A stretch of 64,000 nt of DNA from Massiliimalia massiliensis (lineage in GTDB: Bacteria > Bacillota > Clostridia > Oscillospirales > Ruminococcaceae): assembly GCF_900155615.1 (NCBI RefSeq), contig NZ_FUHT01000003.1, positions 496,001-560,000 of the forward strand. Direction: 5' to 3'. Shown piece after piece: positions 27,315 to 35,360 of the stretch. The stretch's first letter is position 1. The number at the start of each line of letters is the position of its first letter. The position numbers were made by a program, and so were the translations under genes. The notes beneath the pieces are model-generated. The model saw only the letters and a list, made by a program, of their open reading frames with translations. It did no database searches and was not told the origin of the DNA.

Positions 27315-27810
27315 AACACGGGTGGGGTGTTGATGTGACACCTCCATAGGACATAACTCCTCTGCGTGGTTCTCACCCAGCTGTCCCCATTGCCTGCGAC
27401 GGCTCACAATAACCACAAAAATTGCTTCAACGCTCGGGCTGTGGCTGGACAGAAGTATCATTATCCCTGATAACACTTCATCGCAATCCAATGTAATCAT
27501 CATTGTATATTCAGAACGCTGTGTTTCTGCTCGTACCTTTCTGACCAGATATTGTATATATCTGCGTTTTGTATTTTGAAAAAACAGGTAGTTGTGGCGG
27601 AACGTCTGAAGCTGCTCTTTGTTATCGGAATGTCACCAATGTTTCTATTCAACTGTCAAGGTTCAATATAAAATGATGTAAAATGTGTCATAAAGTTTGC
27701 TCGTTGCAGGATTTTTTGGCAACGACATAAGTAATCACACTTACATCGCATATATCATAGCACAAACATTTGCGATATACAAATGTACGATTTAAATTTT
27801 TACAGAATTA
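27315..27810. other. Non-coding junction between the MATE gene and the accessory block
   Basis: No convincing gene. A minus-strand open frame across 27222-27503 has no ribosome site and runs into the MATE coding strand, so I do not call it. The left part is G+C-rich, the right part (from about 27530) is A+T-rich. An 11-mer TTTGCGATATA at 27769-27779 recurs at 29265-29275 on the far side of the kinase/HTH pair. AAGCTGACCCACC at 27295-27307 recurs inverted at 35434-35446. Confidence 0.4.
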
Positions 27811-27840
27811 AAAAAGCAGGGCGCTTGCCCTGCTTTTTTT
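27811..27840 (-). terminator. Terminator of the kinase/HTH operon
   Basis: AAAAAGCAGGGC-GCTT-GCCCTGCTTTTT (27811-27838) directly after the kinase stop codon; T runs on both strands. Confidence 0.88.
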
Positions 27841-27844
27841 CTGC

Positions 27845-28747
27845 TTACTTGGCGAGCTGCTGCTCCCGTTCCCGCCTGCGGAGCTTTTTTAAGGAAAAGT
27901 CCAATATTTTTTCCTTGCGCTGTGCAAGCATTGTTTTGTAAAAAGTTTTTTGCAGATCCGTAATATAAGGGGTCTCGTCAATCATTTCGTTGATTTTGAC
28001 CATATCAATTCTCGGTAAAATTCTTTTTAATGCTTTGCTGCAATCCTTGTTCGCCAGTGATGAGATAAAGTCAAAATAATTTATCTTGCTGTTGTTTATC
28101 TTTATTCCGGACAACGGAATAGAAAATGTACGCAGATTTTGTTCCGCTTTGTCTGCAAGGGTTGCCCTCATAATACTTTCATCTGCTTGCGGGAATAAAC
28201 AGCTTCCGCAGTCAAATATCGGCGCGAGGGACATTTCATCAGAATCAACATCATAAAGAAAGCCCCAGTTGCCGTTGTGTCTGTCCCAGTTGCCGATTAA
28301 TGCGTCAACAATAAAGACATTCCAAAACCATTCTTTCAGCACCTGTGGTTCAACAGCCTGCTGTTCATCAATAGCCTGCAATATATCGTTGAGTTCCGTG
28401 CCGTATCCGTTGTGTTCCGAGTCGATAATCGTATTTTTCAGGGAAGCAAAATCCTGCAATACTACGCCTGATTTTGTAAAGTCCTTGCAGGCGACAACAA
28501 TTTTTTCCTTGCCGTTCTTCGTATAAGTTCCCAGTAATGTTTCCTGAACAGGAATGCCGATGATTTCAAATATATGACAGCCGATATATTCGGAAATACA
28601 GCCGTTAGCATAGCTTAACTCCTGATTCTTCGGCGCAGTTCCGGGGAATTTCAGCATATACTGCCCGCCGTTATAGATTACGGAAATTTTACTTCCGTTT
28701 GCTCCGCCGTATGTTTTCTTTTTTGTCGGTAAGTTCGTAAAATCCAT
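27845..28747 (-). CDS. HipA-like serine/threonine kinase (probable toxin)
   Basis: A 300-residue protein kinase of the HipA/CtkA superfamily. Visible residues: ATP-binding Lys33 in MLKFPG, Glu53 in the next helix, the catalytic loop GNWDRHNGNWG with Asp155 and Asn158, and the metal-binding PIFDCGS with Asp179. It lacks the N-terminal subdomain 1 of E. coli HipA (about 440 residues), so it resembles HipT of three-gene systems or CtkA. HipA kinases inactivate glutamyl-tRNA synthetase and HipT tryptophanyl-tRNA synthetase; the target here is unknown. It starts 7 bases after the HTH gene, the usual toxin-antitoxin arrangement. Confidence 0.82.
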   Translation of the reverse strand: MDFTNLPTKKKTYGGANGSKISVIYNGGQYMLKFPGTAPKNQELSYANGCISEYIGCHIFEIIGIPVQETLLGTYTKNGKEKIVVACKDFTKSGVVLQDFASLKNTIIDSEHNGYGTELNDILQAIDEQQAVEPQVLKEWFWNVFIVDALIGNWDRHNGNWGFLYDVDSDEMSLAPIFDCGSCLFPQADESIMRATLADKAEQNLRTFSIPLSGIKINNSKINYFDFISSLANKDCSKALKRILPRIDMVKINEMIDETPYITDLQKTFYKTMLAQRKEKILDFSLKKLRRREREQQLAK

Positions 28748-28754
28748 TTAGAAA

Positions 28755-29210
28755 TCAATCCCTTTCCATTCTTAAATATTTCTCTCTCAAATACCACGCT
28801 TGTTCTGATGAGATGATATGATCGACCTCCGCAGAGTTTATGTCCGCATTTAATTCACACCAATATAAATCCCAATGCAGGTCGTTTTTTCCGCTGTCGA
28901 TGATTTTCCAGGATTTCTTCATATTGTCGAGAGAGGTCTGTAAATACTGCGGCAGTCCGCATTCAAAATAGCTTTTGTCGATTGGCAGTCCCGTATTCCT
29001 GCTATATTCATTGGGACTGTCCAGCGACATAATATCTTCCATTGTGCAGCCCAGCGCTCTTGCAAGCAGCAATACTGTTTTTGCGTTGCATTTTTCAATG
29101 GAGCTTCTGCCGGAGCAAATATCCAGTATTGTGGTATTGGGGACGCCGCTTATTTTTGACAAATGGTGTTTTGATATTTTCTTTGTGTCAAGCAGTAATT
29201 GTAAATCCAT
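28755..29210 (-). CDS. XRE-type HTH protein, probable antitoxin of the HipA-like kinase
   Basis: A 151-residue protein: N-terminal helix-turn-helix (about 1-65; KISKHHLSKISGVPNTTILD with recognition helix) and an unrecognised C-terminal half of about 85 residues rich in Trp, Tyr and acidic residues. The ATG at 29210 follows AAAGGAG by 7 bases. An ATG at 29231 overlaps the -10 box and is rejected. By position and the operator inside its own promoter it should repress the pair and neutralise the kinase. The C-terminal half might supply the missing HipA N-subdomain/HipS function, but I see no sequence support for that. Confidence 0.8.
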   Translation of the reverse strand: MDLQLLLDTKKISKHHLSKISGVPNTTILDICSGRSSIEKCNAKTVLLLARALGCTMEDIMSLDSPNEYSRNTGLPIDKSYFECGLPQYLQTSLDNMKKSWKIIDSGKNDLHWDLYWCELNADINSAEVDHIISSEQAWYLREKYLRMERD

Positions 29211-29231
29211 CTGAATCACTCCTTTAAGCAC

Positions 29232-29260
29232 ATTATATCGGTACGCCGATAATTTGTCAA
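29232..29260 (-). promoter_or_regulatory. Promoter with embedded operator of the HTH/kinase pair
   Basis: On the minus strand TTGACA (29260-29255), 17 bp, TATAAT (29237-29232). The spacer and -10 contain the dyad TATCGG-TACG-CCGATA (29236-29251), well placed for autorepression by the HTH protein. Confidence 0.82.
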
Positions 29261-29274
29261 CGATTTTGCGATAT

Positions 29275-29300
29275 AAAAAACGGGAGTAGTGTTACTCCCG
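29275..29300 (-). terminator. Terminator of the PadR-HAAS-secreted protein operon
   Basis: CGGGAGTA / TACTCCCG stem (29281-29288, 29293-29300) followed on the minus strand by six Ts. Confidence 0.82.
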
Positions 29301-29337
29301 CTTATAGATTATTCAGAAGAATCAGCGCTTTTATTGG

Positions 29338-29862
29338 TTAAGATAATTTTCCGTTTTTATCGCAGCTTAAAACTACACGGCAGCTTTTCTTTTCTGTTGT
29401 AATCAACAGCATTTTTTTTATAAATGCAGCTTCGCCTATCGCCTGGTTTCCGGAGCGTTTGGCTGAAGCTGATTCTTTTTGCCAAGAATTATTGGTGATT
29501 TTTATGCTGTAAGAAGCGGCTGTGCAGACAGCGTTAACTCCGGGATTAACAGAAAAGGTTCCGTTGAGTGTAAAGCGCCACTGTTCGTTGCCTTTTTTGT
29601 CCCTTGCGATATATGTTTTGTATCCTTTTTTTGTATATGCACTTGCCCTGGATTGCGGCTGCGGCAGTTCGGCAACAATTATGGTTGTTGATGAACCGTC
29701 CGAATGATATTCCGTTGTTTCGCTGATGATGTTTTCCATAGGCGCTGTTGTTTCAGTTTCTGACGCATTAGCGGAAACAACAGGAATAGAGCATAAAACA
29801 GCGATAACCATGATACTGCTCAATATTGTGTTCAATAAAATTGTCAATGGTTTTTTTGTCAT
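29338..29862 (-). CDS. Secreted protein of unknown function
   Basis: A 174-residue protein with a signal peptide (about 1-32; hydrophobic run ILSSIMVIAVLCSIPVVSANA with an Ala-x-Ala cleavage site). The mature part is Thr/Ser-rich at first (about 33-70) and then a compact domain beginning KKGYKTYIARDKKGNEQW, with alternating hydrophobic and polar residues suggesting beta strands. I do not recognise the family. It is the last gene of the operon with the PadR regulator and HAAS membrane protein, starting 8 bases after the latter's stop, so its export is probably tied to the envelope condition those proteins sense. Confidence 0.7.
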   Translation of the reverse strand: MTKKPLTILLNTILSSIMVIAVLCSIPVVSANASETETTAPMENIISETTEYHSDGSSTTIIVAELPQPQSRASAYTKKGYKTYIARDKKGNEQWRFTLNGTFSVNPGVNAVCTAASYSIKITNNSWQKESASAKRSGNQAIGEAAFIKKMLLITTEKKSCRVVLSCDKNGKLS

Positions 29863-29870
29863 AGTATCTC

Positions 29871-30251
29871 CTATTCGTATTCACCGATTTCTTCTGAATA
29901 ATAGTATATCGCTGTTCTTGAATTTTCTACAATGACCCAAATAGCGGTTGTCGTAAAGACAAGACAGATAATAATTACAGCAATTAAAACGATTCGCTTG
30001 ATGAATTTGGATTTACTGATTTGCCGCTGGATTTCTTCATCATCTAATACGGACAGCGATTCCCTGGCAAAATCGGCAGGATCGCCAAAATGCTCCCGGA
30101 CATCTTCTGCTGTCGTATCAGGATTTTGTTCTAAATATTCTTCAATATCGCTTTCCAATGCGTGCAGAATTTCCTTTTTCAGTTGTTTAGAACAATGCAG
30201 ATTTTTCTTTACGGCTTTACAGTAGTCAGTCAATTCCTTATTCTTTTTCAT
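29871..30251 (-). CDS. HAAS-domain (DUF1700-like) membrane protein
   Basis: A 126-residue protein: a helical N-terminal HAAS signalling domain (about 1-80; HALESDIEEYLEQNPDTTAEDV and the following HFGDPADFARESL, typical of the family) and a C-terminal membrane helix (about 87-112, RIVLIAVIIICLVFTTTAIWVIV). Such proteins are nearly always encoded next to PadR regulators and are thought to transmit envelope signals. ATG at 30251 is preferred because GGAGG lies nine bases upstream; the gene overlaps the 3' end of the padR-like gene. Confidence 0.8.
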   Translation of the reverse strand: MKKNKELTDYCKAVKKNLHCSKQLKKEILHALESDIEEYLEQNPDTTAEDVREHFGDPADFARESLSVLDDEEIQRQISKSKFIKRIVLIAVIIICLVFTTTAIWVIVENSRTAIYYYSEEIGEYE

Positions 30252-30594
30252 TGCCAAATTCCTCCAAACAATCAACGCCTAATATTTTAAAGGTACCTTT
30301 CGTCAGGGACAAGTAATCTTTTTGCAGTTGAGCTAAATGCTCTTTTCCGACAGGTTCGATGTGATAATATACTCGGTTCCTTCCTTTTACGAGCTGGTCT
30401 CGGCTGGTTATAAACCCTTTTTCTACCAGTCTGTATAGCGGAGGATACAAAGAGCTTTCTTTTAATGTGTAGTTTCCGTCGCTTTTGGCTTCCAGCTCGC
30501 TCGCCAGTTGGTAGCCGTATTTATCTTCTTCATTGAGTAAGGTCAACAGCAGAAGCTCAATCGTCCCACGTTTAAAGTTATCTGAAAGAGCCAA
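30238..30594 (-). CDS. PadR family transcriptional regulator
   Basis: A 118-residue winged-helix repressor. The PadR core is plain: GTIELLLLTLLNEEDKYGYQ, LKESSLYPPLYRLVEKGFI and the beta wing with GRNRVYYHIEPVGKE. It starts at TTG (30594) behind a strong GGAGGTGG site. PadR proteins with HAAS partners usually autoregulate and respond to cell-envelope stress or antibiotics. Its promoter (30634-30662) lies back to back with that of the M23 endopeptidase gene, so both operons could be controlled from one operator region. Confidence 0.9.
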   Translation of the reverse strand: MALSDNFKRGTIELLLLTLLNEEDKYGYQLASELEAKSDGNYTLKESSLYPPLYRLVEKGFITSRDQLVKGRNRVYYHIEPVGKEHLAQLQKDYLSLTKGTFKILGVDCLEEFGNEKE

Positions 30595-30633
30595 ATAACC
30601 ACCTCCTTGCCGCAGTTTTTTCTATCTGTATAT

Positions 30634-30662
30634 ATTATACTACAAAATATAGCCTTTTTCAA
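30634..30662 (-). promoter_or_regulatory. Promoter of the PadR operon
   Basis: Minus strand TTGAAA (30662-30657), 17 bp, TATAAT (30639-30634). The palindrome GTATA-TAT-TATAC (30628-30640) overlaps the -10 and may be the PadR operator. Confidence 0.75.
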
Positions 30663-30686
30663 ATACTATTTATCAAAGAATATATG

Positions 30687-30715
30687 TTGACAATGTATAT
30701 TAACTATGTTATATT
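30687..30715 (+). promoter_or_regulatory. Promoter of the M23 endopeptidase gene
   Basis: TTGACA (30687-30692), 17 bp, TATATT (30710-30715), divergent from the padR promoter. The 150-base leader contains AAAGGAG (30772-30778) followed by a minute ATG-GTG-CTG-TAA frame at 30788-30799. Confidence 0.75.
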
Positions 30716-30874
30716 GAAATTAGGAAATATAAACAAATATGGATTGCCGGTAGATCTATAAATTCTATTGTAAAGGAGATGATACCGATGGTGCTGTAAC
30801 GTTAGCGCAAGACCTGGCAAACCCATTATAAAAAGATGTACCGTTATAACAATGAAAAAATAAGGAGGAAAACG

Positions 30875-32854
30875 ATGAAAAAGCGGTCGAAACAGTTTGT
30901 TTCGCTGTTTTCACTGCTTGCATTTATGTTCAGCTGTATGTCTTTCGGTTTTACGGCTGGAGCCGAAACTGCAAGCTTCAATAAAGCAAACAACGCAGCA
31001 AACGATACACTAACAATTATTCAGGAAGATACATCTTTAAGAAAAGAATACGAAAAGCATTTTTTGATGTCAGACGGAAGCTATACCGCTGCCGTGTATA
31101 GCGAACCGATCCACCGCCGGGCGAATGGTTCCTGGGTGGAAGTTAATAATACGCTTCGGCTTCAAACTGCTTCTGACGGAACTGAACGCTATGAAACCGT
31201 TGATGGAATTTCCGATGTGAGCTTTGCGAAAAACTACCAAGACAGGCTTGTTACGATGGAACAGGACGGATATTCAATAGCCTGGGGAGTTGAAGCAAAC
31301 ACAAATACCGCACCGATATTGGAAGCTCCTGCTTATCTCCGGAGTCCGGCGGCAGAAGTTATTTCTGCGAACCGCTCTGATTTGGATACAGAAGAACAGA
31401 AAACTCTTGTTGACAAATCTTCATCAGCAGTTCAGTATGAAAACGCAATAGCGCCAAATATAGACTTAGAGTACATTGTACTGCCCAGCAGGGTAAAGGA
31501 AAGCATTATCCTTGACAGTCCGCAGAATATTACATCATATACCGTGACTGTTTTTACAGACGGCTTATCCGCTCGTCTGCTTGATAACAGGGAAATAGAA
31601 TTTTTTGATAGCAATAATACTGTTATCTTTACGATGTGGGCACCGTATATGTACGACAGCTCCTCGGAACTGTCAGAAAATATTTCTGTTGCATTAAATG
31701 AAACAGGCGACAATCTGTATGAAATTACAATGACTCCTGATTCTGTATGGCTTAACGCCCCCGACCGAGTTTACCCGGTTACGATTGACCCTGATGTTTC
31801 TGTCAGCCGGGTTAGACAGAATATCATTGATACCTATGTTTTGCAGGATAATGGCAATCAAAATGAAAATTTAGACAGAATGTATATTGGCAAAAAGTCC
31901 GGAAAGACCGCACGAGCTTACTTAAAATATGTAACAATGCCGACGATTTCTACTGACTCGACGATAACTCGGGCAACGCAAAGGCTTAACATATTGGCGG
32001 GAACAACTAGTGCGAATAACGCTTCGGCTTATAAGGTTACAGGCGGGAACTGGGATTCAGGAACGATTACCTGGGCGAACAAACCGGCTGCCGGTACATT
32101 GATTGCCAGCAACATCAGCCATAACAATAAATCTTATTACTCTTTTAATTGCACGAACACAGTAAAAGAGTGGTATGCGAACAGTTCTACAGGAAAGAAA
32201 GCTAACTATGGTATGATGATTCGATATTATAGTGAATCTATCAATGATTACAATTCATTTTATTCTTCGGATTATGCTACAGAAAGCAAACGCCCGTTGA
32301 TGACGATTAGTTATAGCGGCAGTTCTGGTGGTAACGGCAGCATTGCTTGGCCGCTTCCTGATAATTACACGATTAGTTCTAAATGGGGCTATCGGAATTT
32401 TGACGGAGCAGTACATCGTGGAATTGACATTACCGGCGATGGAAAAACTGTAGTTGCCGCAGTTCCCGGCACGGTTTCAACATTTTATGATTCTTCTTCC
32501 GGAAATTCTATAATTGTTACAAAAACCGGAAGCTCGTTCCAAACAAGATATTATCACCTCAAGAGCTATAAGGTGACAAGCGGAACGGTAAGAGCAGGAA
32601 CAGCGATTGGCGTCAGCGGAAGCACAGGCAATGTGACGGGGCCTCATCTGCACTTTCAGCTCCAATGGGGAAGCGATAAGTATAAATCCTATAACCCGCT
32701 TACGACTTATCACACCAACGACAAAAGAAGTTCCTGGACAAATCCTAATCCTATGTTCAAATTAAGCGGGGGTAAATATATCCCAAACAGTTCATTCAAT
32801 TATACATACTCAGCCAATGATTATAACGATACTTCCACAAAGTGGAAGAAATAG
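30875..32854 (+). CDS. Secreted DNRLRE-domain protein with C-terminal M23 endopeptidase
   Basis: About 659 residues. A signal peptide (1-30, LFSLLAFMFSCMSFGFTAGA) leads to a long N-terminal region, then a DNRLRE beta-sandwich (about 320-490, with YLKYVTMPTISTDSTITRA and WDSGTITWANKPAAG) and a LysM-free M23 peptidase domain (about 505-610). Zinc-site motifs HRGIDITG (His near 514, Asp near 518) and GPHLHF (His near 590-592) are intact, so it should cut peptidoglycan cross-bridges. ATG at 30875 follows AAGGAGG. Divergent from the PadR operon, suggesting wall remodelling under that control. DNRLRE with M23 is an uncommon fusion. Confidence 0.87.
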   Translation: MKKRSKQFVSLFSLLAFMFSCMSFGFTAGAETASFNKANNAANDTLTIIQEDTSLRKEYEKHFLMSDGSYTAAVYSEPIHRRANGSWVEVNNTLRLQTASDGTERYETVDGISDVSFAKNYQDRLVTMEQDGYSIAWGVEANTNTAPILEAPAYLRSPAAEVISANRSDLDTEEQKTLVDKSSSAVQYENAIAPNIDLEYIVLPSRVKESIILDSPQNITSYTVTVFTDGLSARLLDNREIEFFDSNNTVIFTMWAPYMYDSSSELSENISVALNETGDNLYEITMTPDSVWLNAPDRVYPVTIDPDVSVSRVRQNIIDTYVLQDNGNQNENLDRMYIGKKSGKTARAYLKYVTMPTISTDSTITRATQRLNILAGTTSANNASAYKVTGGNWDSGTITWANKPAAGTLIASNISHNNKSYYSFNCTNTVKEWYANSSTGKKANYGMMIRYYSESINDYNSFYSSDYATESKRPLMTISYSGSSGGNGSIAWPLPDNYTISSKWGYRNFDGAVHRGIDITGDGKTVVAAVPGTVSTFYDSSSGNSIIVTKTGSSFQTRYYHLKSYKVTSGTVRAGTAIGVSGSTGNVTGPHLHFQLQWGSDKYKSYNPLTTYHTNDKRSSWTNPNPMFKLSGGKYIPNSSFNYTYSANDYNDTSTKWKK

Positions 32855-32861
32855 GAGAATC

Positions 32862-32946
32862 GTGTGAAAAATATTTTTTCACACCCCGTTTTTGTGCCTT
32901 TGCTGCAAAAAGCAAAGCGGCAATCGGCTTCGCCGAGCGGCACAAA
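32862..32946 (+). other. Intergenic palindrome and three-way-junction-like RNA structure
   Basis: GTGTGAAAAA / TTTTTTCACAC (32862-32884) is followed by a nested structure. An 8-bp closing stem TTTGTGCC (32891-32898) / GGCACAAA (32939-32946) encloses two hairpins, TTTGC / GCAAA (32899-32903, 32912-32916) and TCGGC / GCCGA (32924-32928, 32932-32936). It lies between two plus-strand genes and carries no T tract. Confidence 0.5.
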
Positions 32947-32973
32947 TTCCGAAGAAAGGAATGATTGATTTTT

Positions 32974-33567
32974 ATGAAAAGGTTCAACGTTCTGCCGGTT
33001 ATTTTACTTTGCGCGTCCATTCTAACACTGACGGCGTGTCAGTCCACCCAAACAAATAGTCCGTCTGATCCTTCTTCCGCCCAGTCAACGGTTTCTGAAG
33101 ATCCCGGCGGTGAATCATCTAAACTGCCTGATGAGGACGTTTCGTCCGCAGGTTCCAATACGGAGCAAAAAGATTTGCCGGAATATCAGCCCGGTTCCAT
33201 TCAGCTTGTACCCCAAGAGCAAGACGACTATGAATTTGAACGCAAATACAGAATTACATATTATCGAATTTGGGGAGAGTTTACAGAGTGCTTAAGCGAA
33301 GAACAGAAACAAGACTATACGGAATGGGTTGAGAATTATTCCAAACAGAACGAGTACGGAAAAAAACAGAATGAAATGCAGTTGGCGTCATATTTAAAAC
33401 GCTATCAAATCCCTCGCGAGGAATTTGATAAGGCTGCGGAAAAATTCATCGCTAATGGTAAGGCGGCAGGCTGGGATACCACGCAAGAGGAATACGAGGT
33501 GCCGAACGGGGACATTATCTACACTTTTGATAACGAAATCATCAATCAATATTATCGCTATGAATAA
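32974..33567 (+). CDS. Lipoprotein of unknown function
   Basis: A 197-residue lipoprotein: signal peptide with lipobox LTAC (Cys near 23), then a Ser/Thr/Pro/Glu-rich linker (about 24-70) and a soluble alpha-helical domain with TECLSEEQKQDYTEWVENYS and YLKRYQIPREEFDKAAEKFI. I do not recognise the domain. The ATG at 32974 is chosen; a TTG at 32965 lies closer to AAAGGA (32955-32960) and would add three residues. It is followed by a terminator. Confidence 0.75.
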   Translation: MKRFNVLPVILLCASILTLTACQSTQTNSPSDPSSAQSTVSEDPGGESSKLPDEDVSSAGSNTEQKDLPEYQPGSIQLVPQEQDDYEFERKYRITYYRIWGEFTECLSEEQKQDYTEWVENYSKQNEYGKKQNEMQLASYLKRYQIPREEFDKAAEKFIANGKAAGWDTTQEEYEVPNGDIIYTFDNEIINQYYRYE

Positions 33568-33574
33568 TTTGGAG

Positions 33575-33606
33575 CGAGGGAATGGGGTTCCCATTCCCTC
33601 GTTTTC
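33575..33606 (+). terminator. Terminator after the lipoprotein gene
   Basis: Perfect 12-bp stem CGAGGGAATGGG-GTT-CCCATTCCCTCG (33575-33601), then TTTTCC. Confidence 0.85.
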
Positions 33607-33627
33607 CTTTGGATAGGAGAGGCTTGT

Positions 33628-34581
33628 ATGAGAATTTGGCGCTGCGTTTATTCCTGCTTGTTATTTTTTGTATTGATTACTGGGTGTACGGTTTCAGAAC
33701 CTTCTAAATCTGATTCAGAGAACACTCAATCAAAGGAGCTTACATCAAACAACACCGAATCGGAGCTGCAAGCAATTACTGCCCTTACCGGCGACGAATT
33801 GGTAAAACCATATGTCCGGTCAAAAAATTCCGGAAGCGCTAAGGAGCTGGTGGGGGATATTCTGATTGTCAATGTAATGGTAGATGACCCGGAATCGGAA
33901 ATTAACCAGCAGGTGCAGGACGAAATTTTGGAAGAGGTTAGAAAAGCCGGGGATTGGCTGGAAACAGAAGCAAAAAAAAGAGGAAAAGAAGCAAGGATTA
34001 TAACGGGTAAGGACGATGAAGCATTAATCATAAAATACAATTACCCGAAGGTGATTGTAGATGGAGCTTTAGCTTATGATGAAATACTGAATATGATGAA
34101 AGAACTCAAGACAGAAATAGGAGCCTGTTATCAAAATATAACGGAAAAATATAACACGAAAAATATTGCATTCATTTTTTCCGTGAACAAGAACGGAAGG
34201 TCATTTGCTTGTCAAGGGGTCGAGGAAGAAGTGCCTGAGTGGATTTTTTCGGTTGAAGAAGCTGAACCGGATTACTTTTTGTCTTTTGATGTTTGTGTCG
34301 CATACACGATGTACCAATGGGAAAAAAGCCTGTACGGACTTTATGCTCACGAGCTGCTCCATTTATTCGGCGCTGTTGATTTGTATGCTGATTATACGGA
34401 GATTTTTGACGAAGAGCTTGATATGGCTGTGGAAAAACAGTCGTTAATAGGTAATTATTTTCCTGAGGAAATAATGCTTGATTCAGCTCCACCTATGACG
34501 ATCTGCGATTTAACAGCATATCTCATCGGCTGGGAGGATACTGTTCCTATAAAGTATCTTTATTTTCTTTATCAGCCTTAA
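33628..34581 (+). CDS. Lipoprotein with zinc-metalloprotease motif
   Basis: A 317-residue protein with a lipobox (LITGC, Cys near 20) and an acidic/Ser linker. Near residue 240 it has YAHELLHLFGAVDLY, an extended HExxHxxGxxD zinc site like that of metzincin-related proteases. The middle region (KAGDWLETEAKKRGKEARI, LALAYDEILNMM-like segments) is unassigned. The motif suggests a surface peptidase; no family name can be given. The last codons abut a truncated IS30 transposase at 34578, so the C-terminus could have been altered by that insertion, though the zinc site is intact. Confidence 0.7.
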   Translation: MRIWRCVYSCLLFFVLITGCTVSEPSKSDSENTQSKELTSNNTESELQAITALTGDELVKPYVRSKNSGSAKELVGDILIVNVMVDDPESEINQQVQDEILEEVRKAGDWLETEAKKRGKEARIITGKDDEALIIKYNYPKVIVDGALAYDEILNMMKELKTEIGACYQNITEKYNTKNIAFIFSVNKNGRSFACQGVEEEVPEWIFSVEEAEPDYFLSFDVCVAYTMYQWEKSLYGLYAHELLHLFGAVDLYADYTEIFDEELDMAVEKQSLIGNYFPEEIMLDSAPPMTICDLTAYLIGWEDTVPIKYLYFLYQP

Positions 34582-35360
34582 CACTTGGTTATTGATTTAA
34601 ACACTAAAGGGAATAGTGCACCGAAATTATGCTCCAGCTCATCTAAAACATTAACTATCTTATCTGCTTTTCTGTCACCGACATTGAACAGCAATCCTAT
34701 TCCTGTTTTGCGTTCTACCAGTGTTATTAAATGTCCTTGCTTGTTTTTGCCGACAATTCCGTCGCCCTCCCAATGTCCGAACATTACTCTGCTATCGACA
34801 GACGCAGGGCGTTCTTCGATTGAGGTGCCGTACAATCTTTTATGTTGACGTACTTTTTGCGTATGTGTTTTTCTTTGAACTTTTTTCGGAAGGTCAATAT
34901 TTTTAATGTTGCAAATTTCCATATCAACTCAGTTGTATAAAGTTTGAGTTGTTACGGTATTTTTGAACAGTTTGTTTTTTTTAGCATATCCGGCAGCTCC
35001 GTCAAGCGACCAATGCTTGCTTTTTACTTGTTTTTCAATATATGTAAGAAAATCTGAGCACTGCACTGCTTTGCATTTGCAGCCACAGTTTTTTCTGTTT
35101 TTTTCGTAGTTGTTTTGTGCTGTTTCAGCAAAATAAATGAATTCTGAATTGTATAGCGGAACGTCTGCTCGTTTGCTTGTTGTTTTAACTTCTTTTCTTT
35201 GCTTAATCGTTCCTCGTTTGATTTCTTTGCGGATTGTAGTTATGCTGCGATTCAGCAATCTTGCTATTTGTCTTTTAGGGGTGTTGCTTTTCAATAACTT
35301 TTCTATTACCTTTCTCTCGTCAAGGGTTATCTGATTATATTTTTTCTTACTTTTGTCCAT
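34578..35360 (-). pseudogene. IS30-family transposase, interrupted and 3'-truncated
   Basis: The N-terminal part (34929-35360) has the IS30 helix-turn-helix start: ITLDERKVIEKLLKSN and RQIARLLNRSITTIRKEIKR. The catalytic part (down to 34578) has FGHWEGDGIVGK with the first Asp and the TLVERKTG strand. The two parts are in one frame, separated by a TGA at 34929-34931 where the family has a Trp- or Tyr-containing segment before the NIDLP sequence. The frame ends just after FKSIT, so the second Asp (DNG) and the Glu of the DDE triad are missing. No terminal inverted repeats were found. It cannot be an active transposase by itself. Confidence 0.85.

Noticed and set aside
27222-27503. Minus-strand frame spanning the MATE 3' end and the following gap
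   Set aside because: Half of it is the reverse of MATE coding sequence and it lacks a ribosome site; I could not recognise the remaining segment.
30788-30834. GCAAACC-containing leader of the M23 gene as a c-di-GMP riboswitch
   Set aside because: Only one short segment resembles GEMM; the GGGACGCAAAGCC partner segment and the stems are absent.
34929-34931. TGA read as tryptophan in the IS30 transposase
   Set aside because: Many intact genes in the window end at TGA, so the code is standard; the transposase is also truncated, so simple decay is the better explanation.
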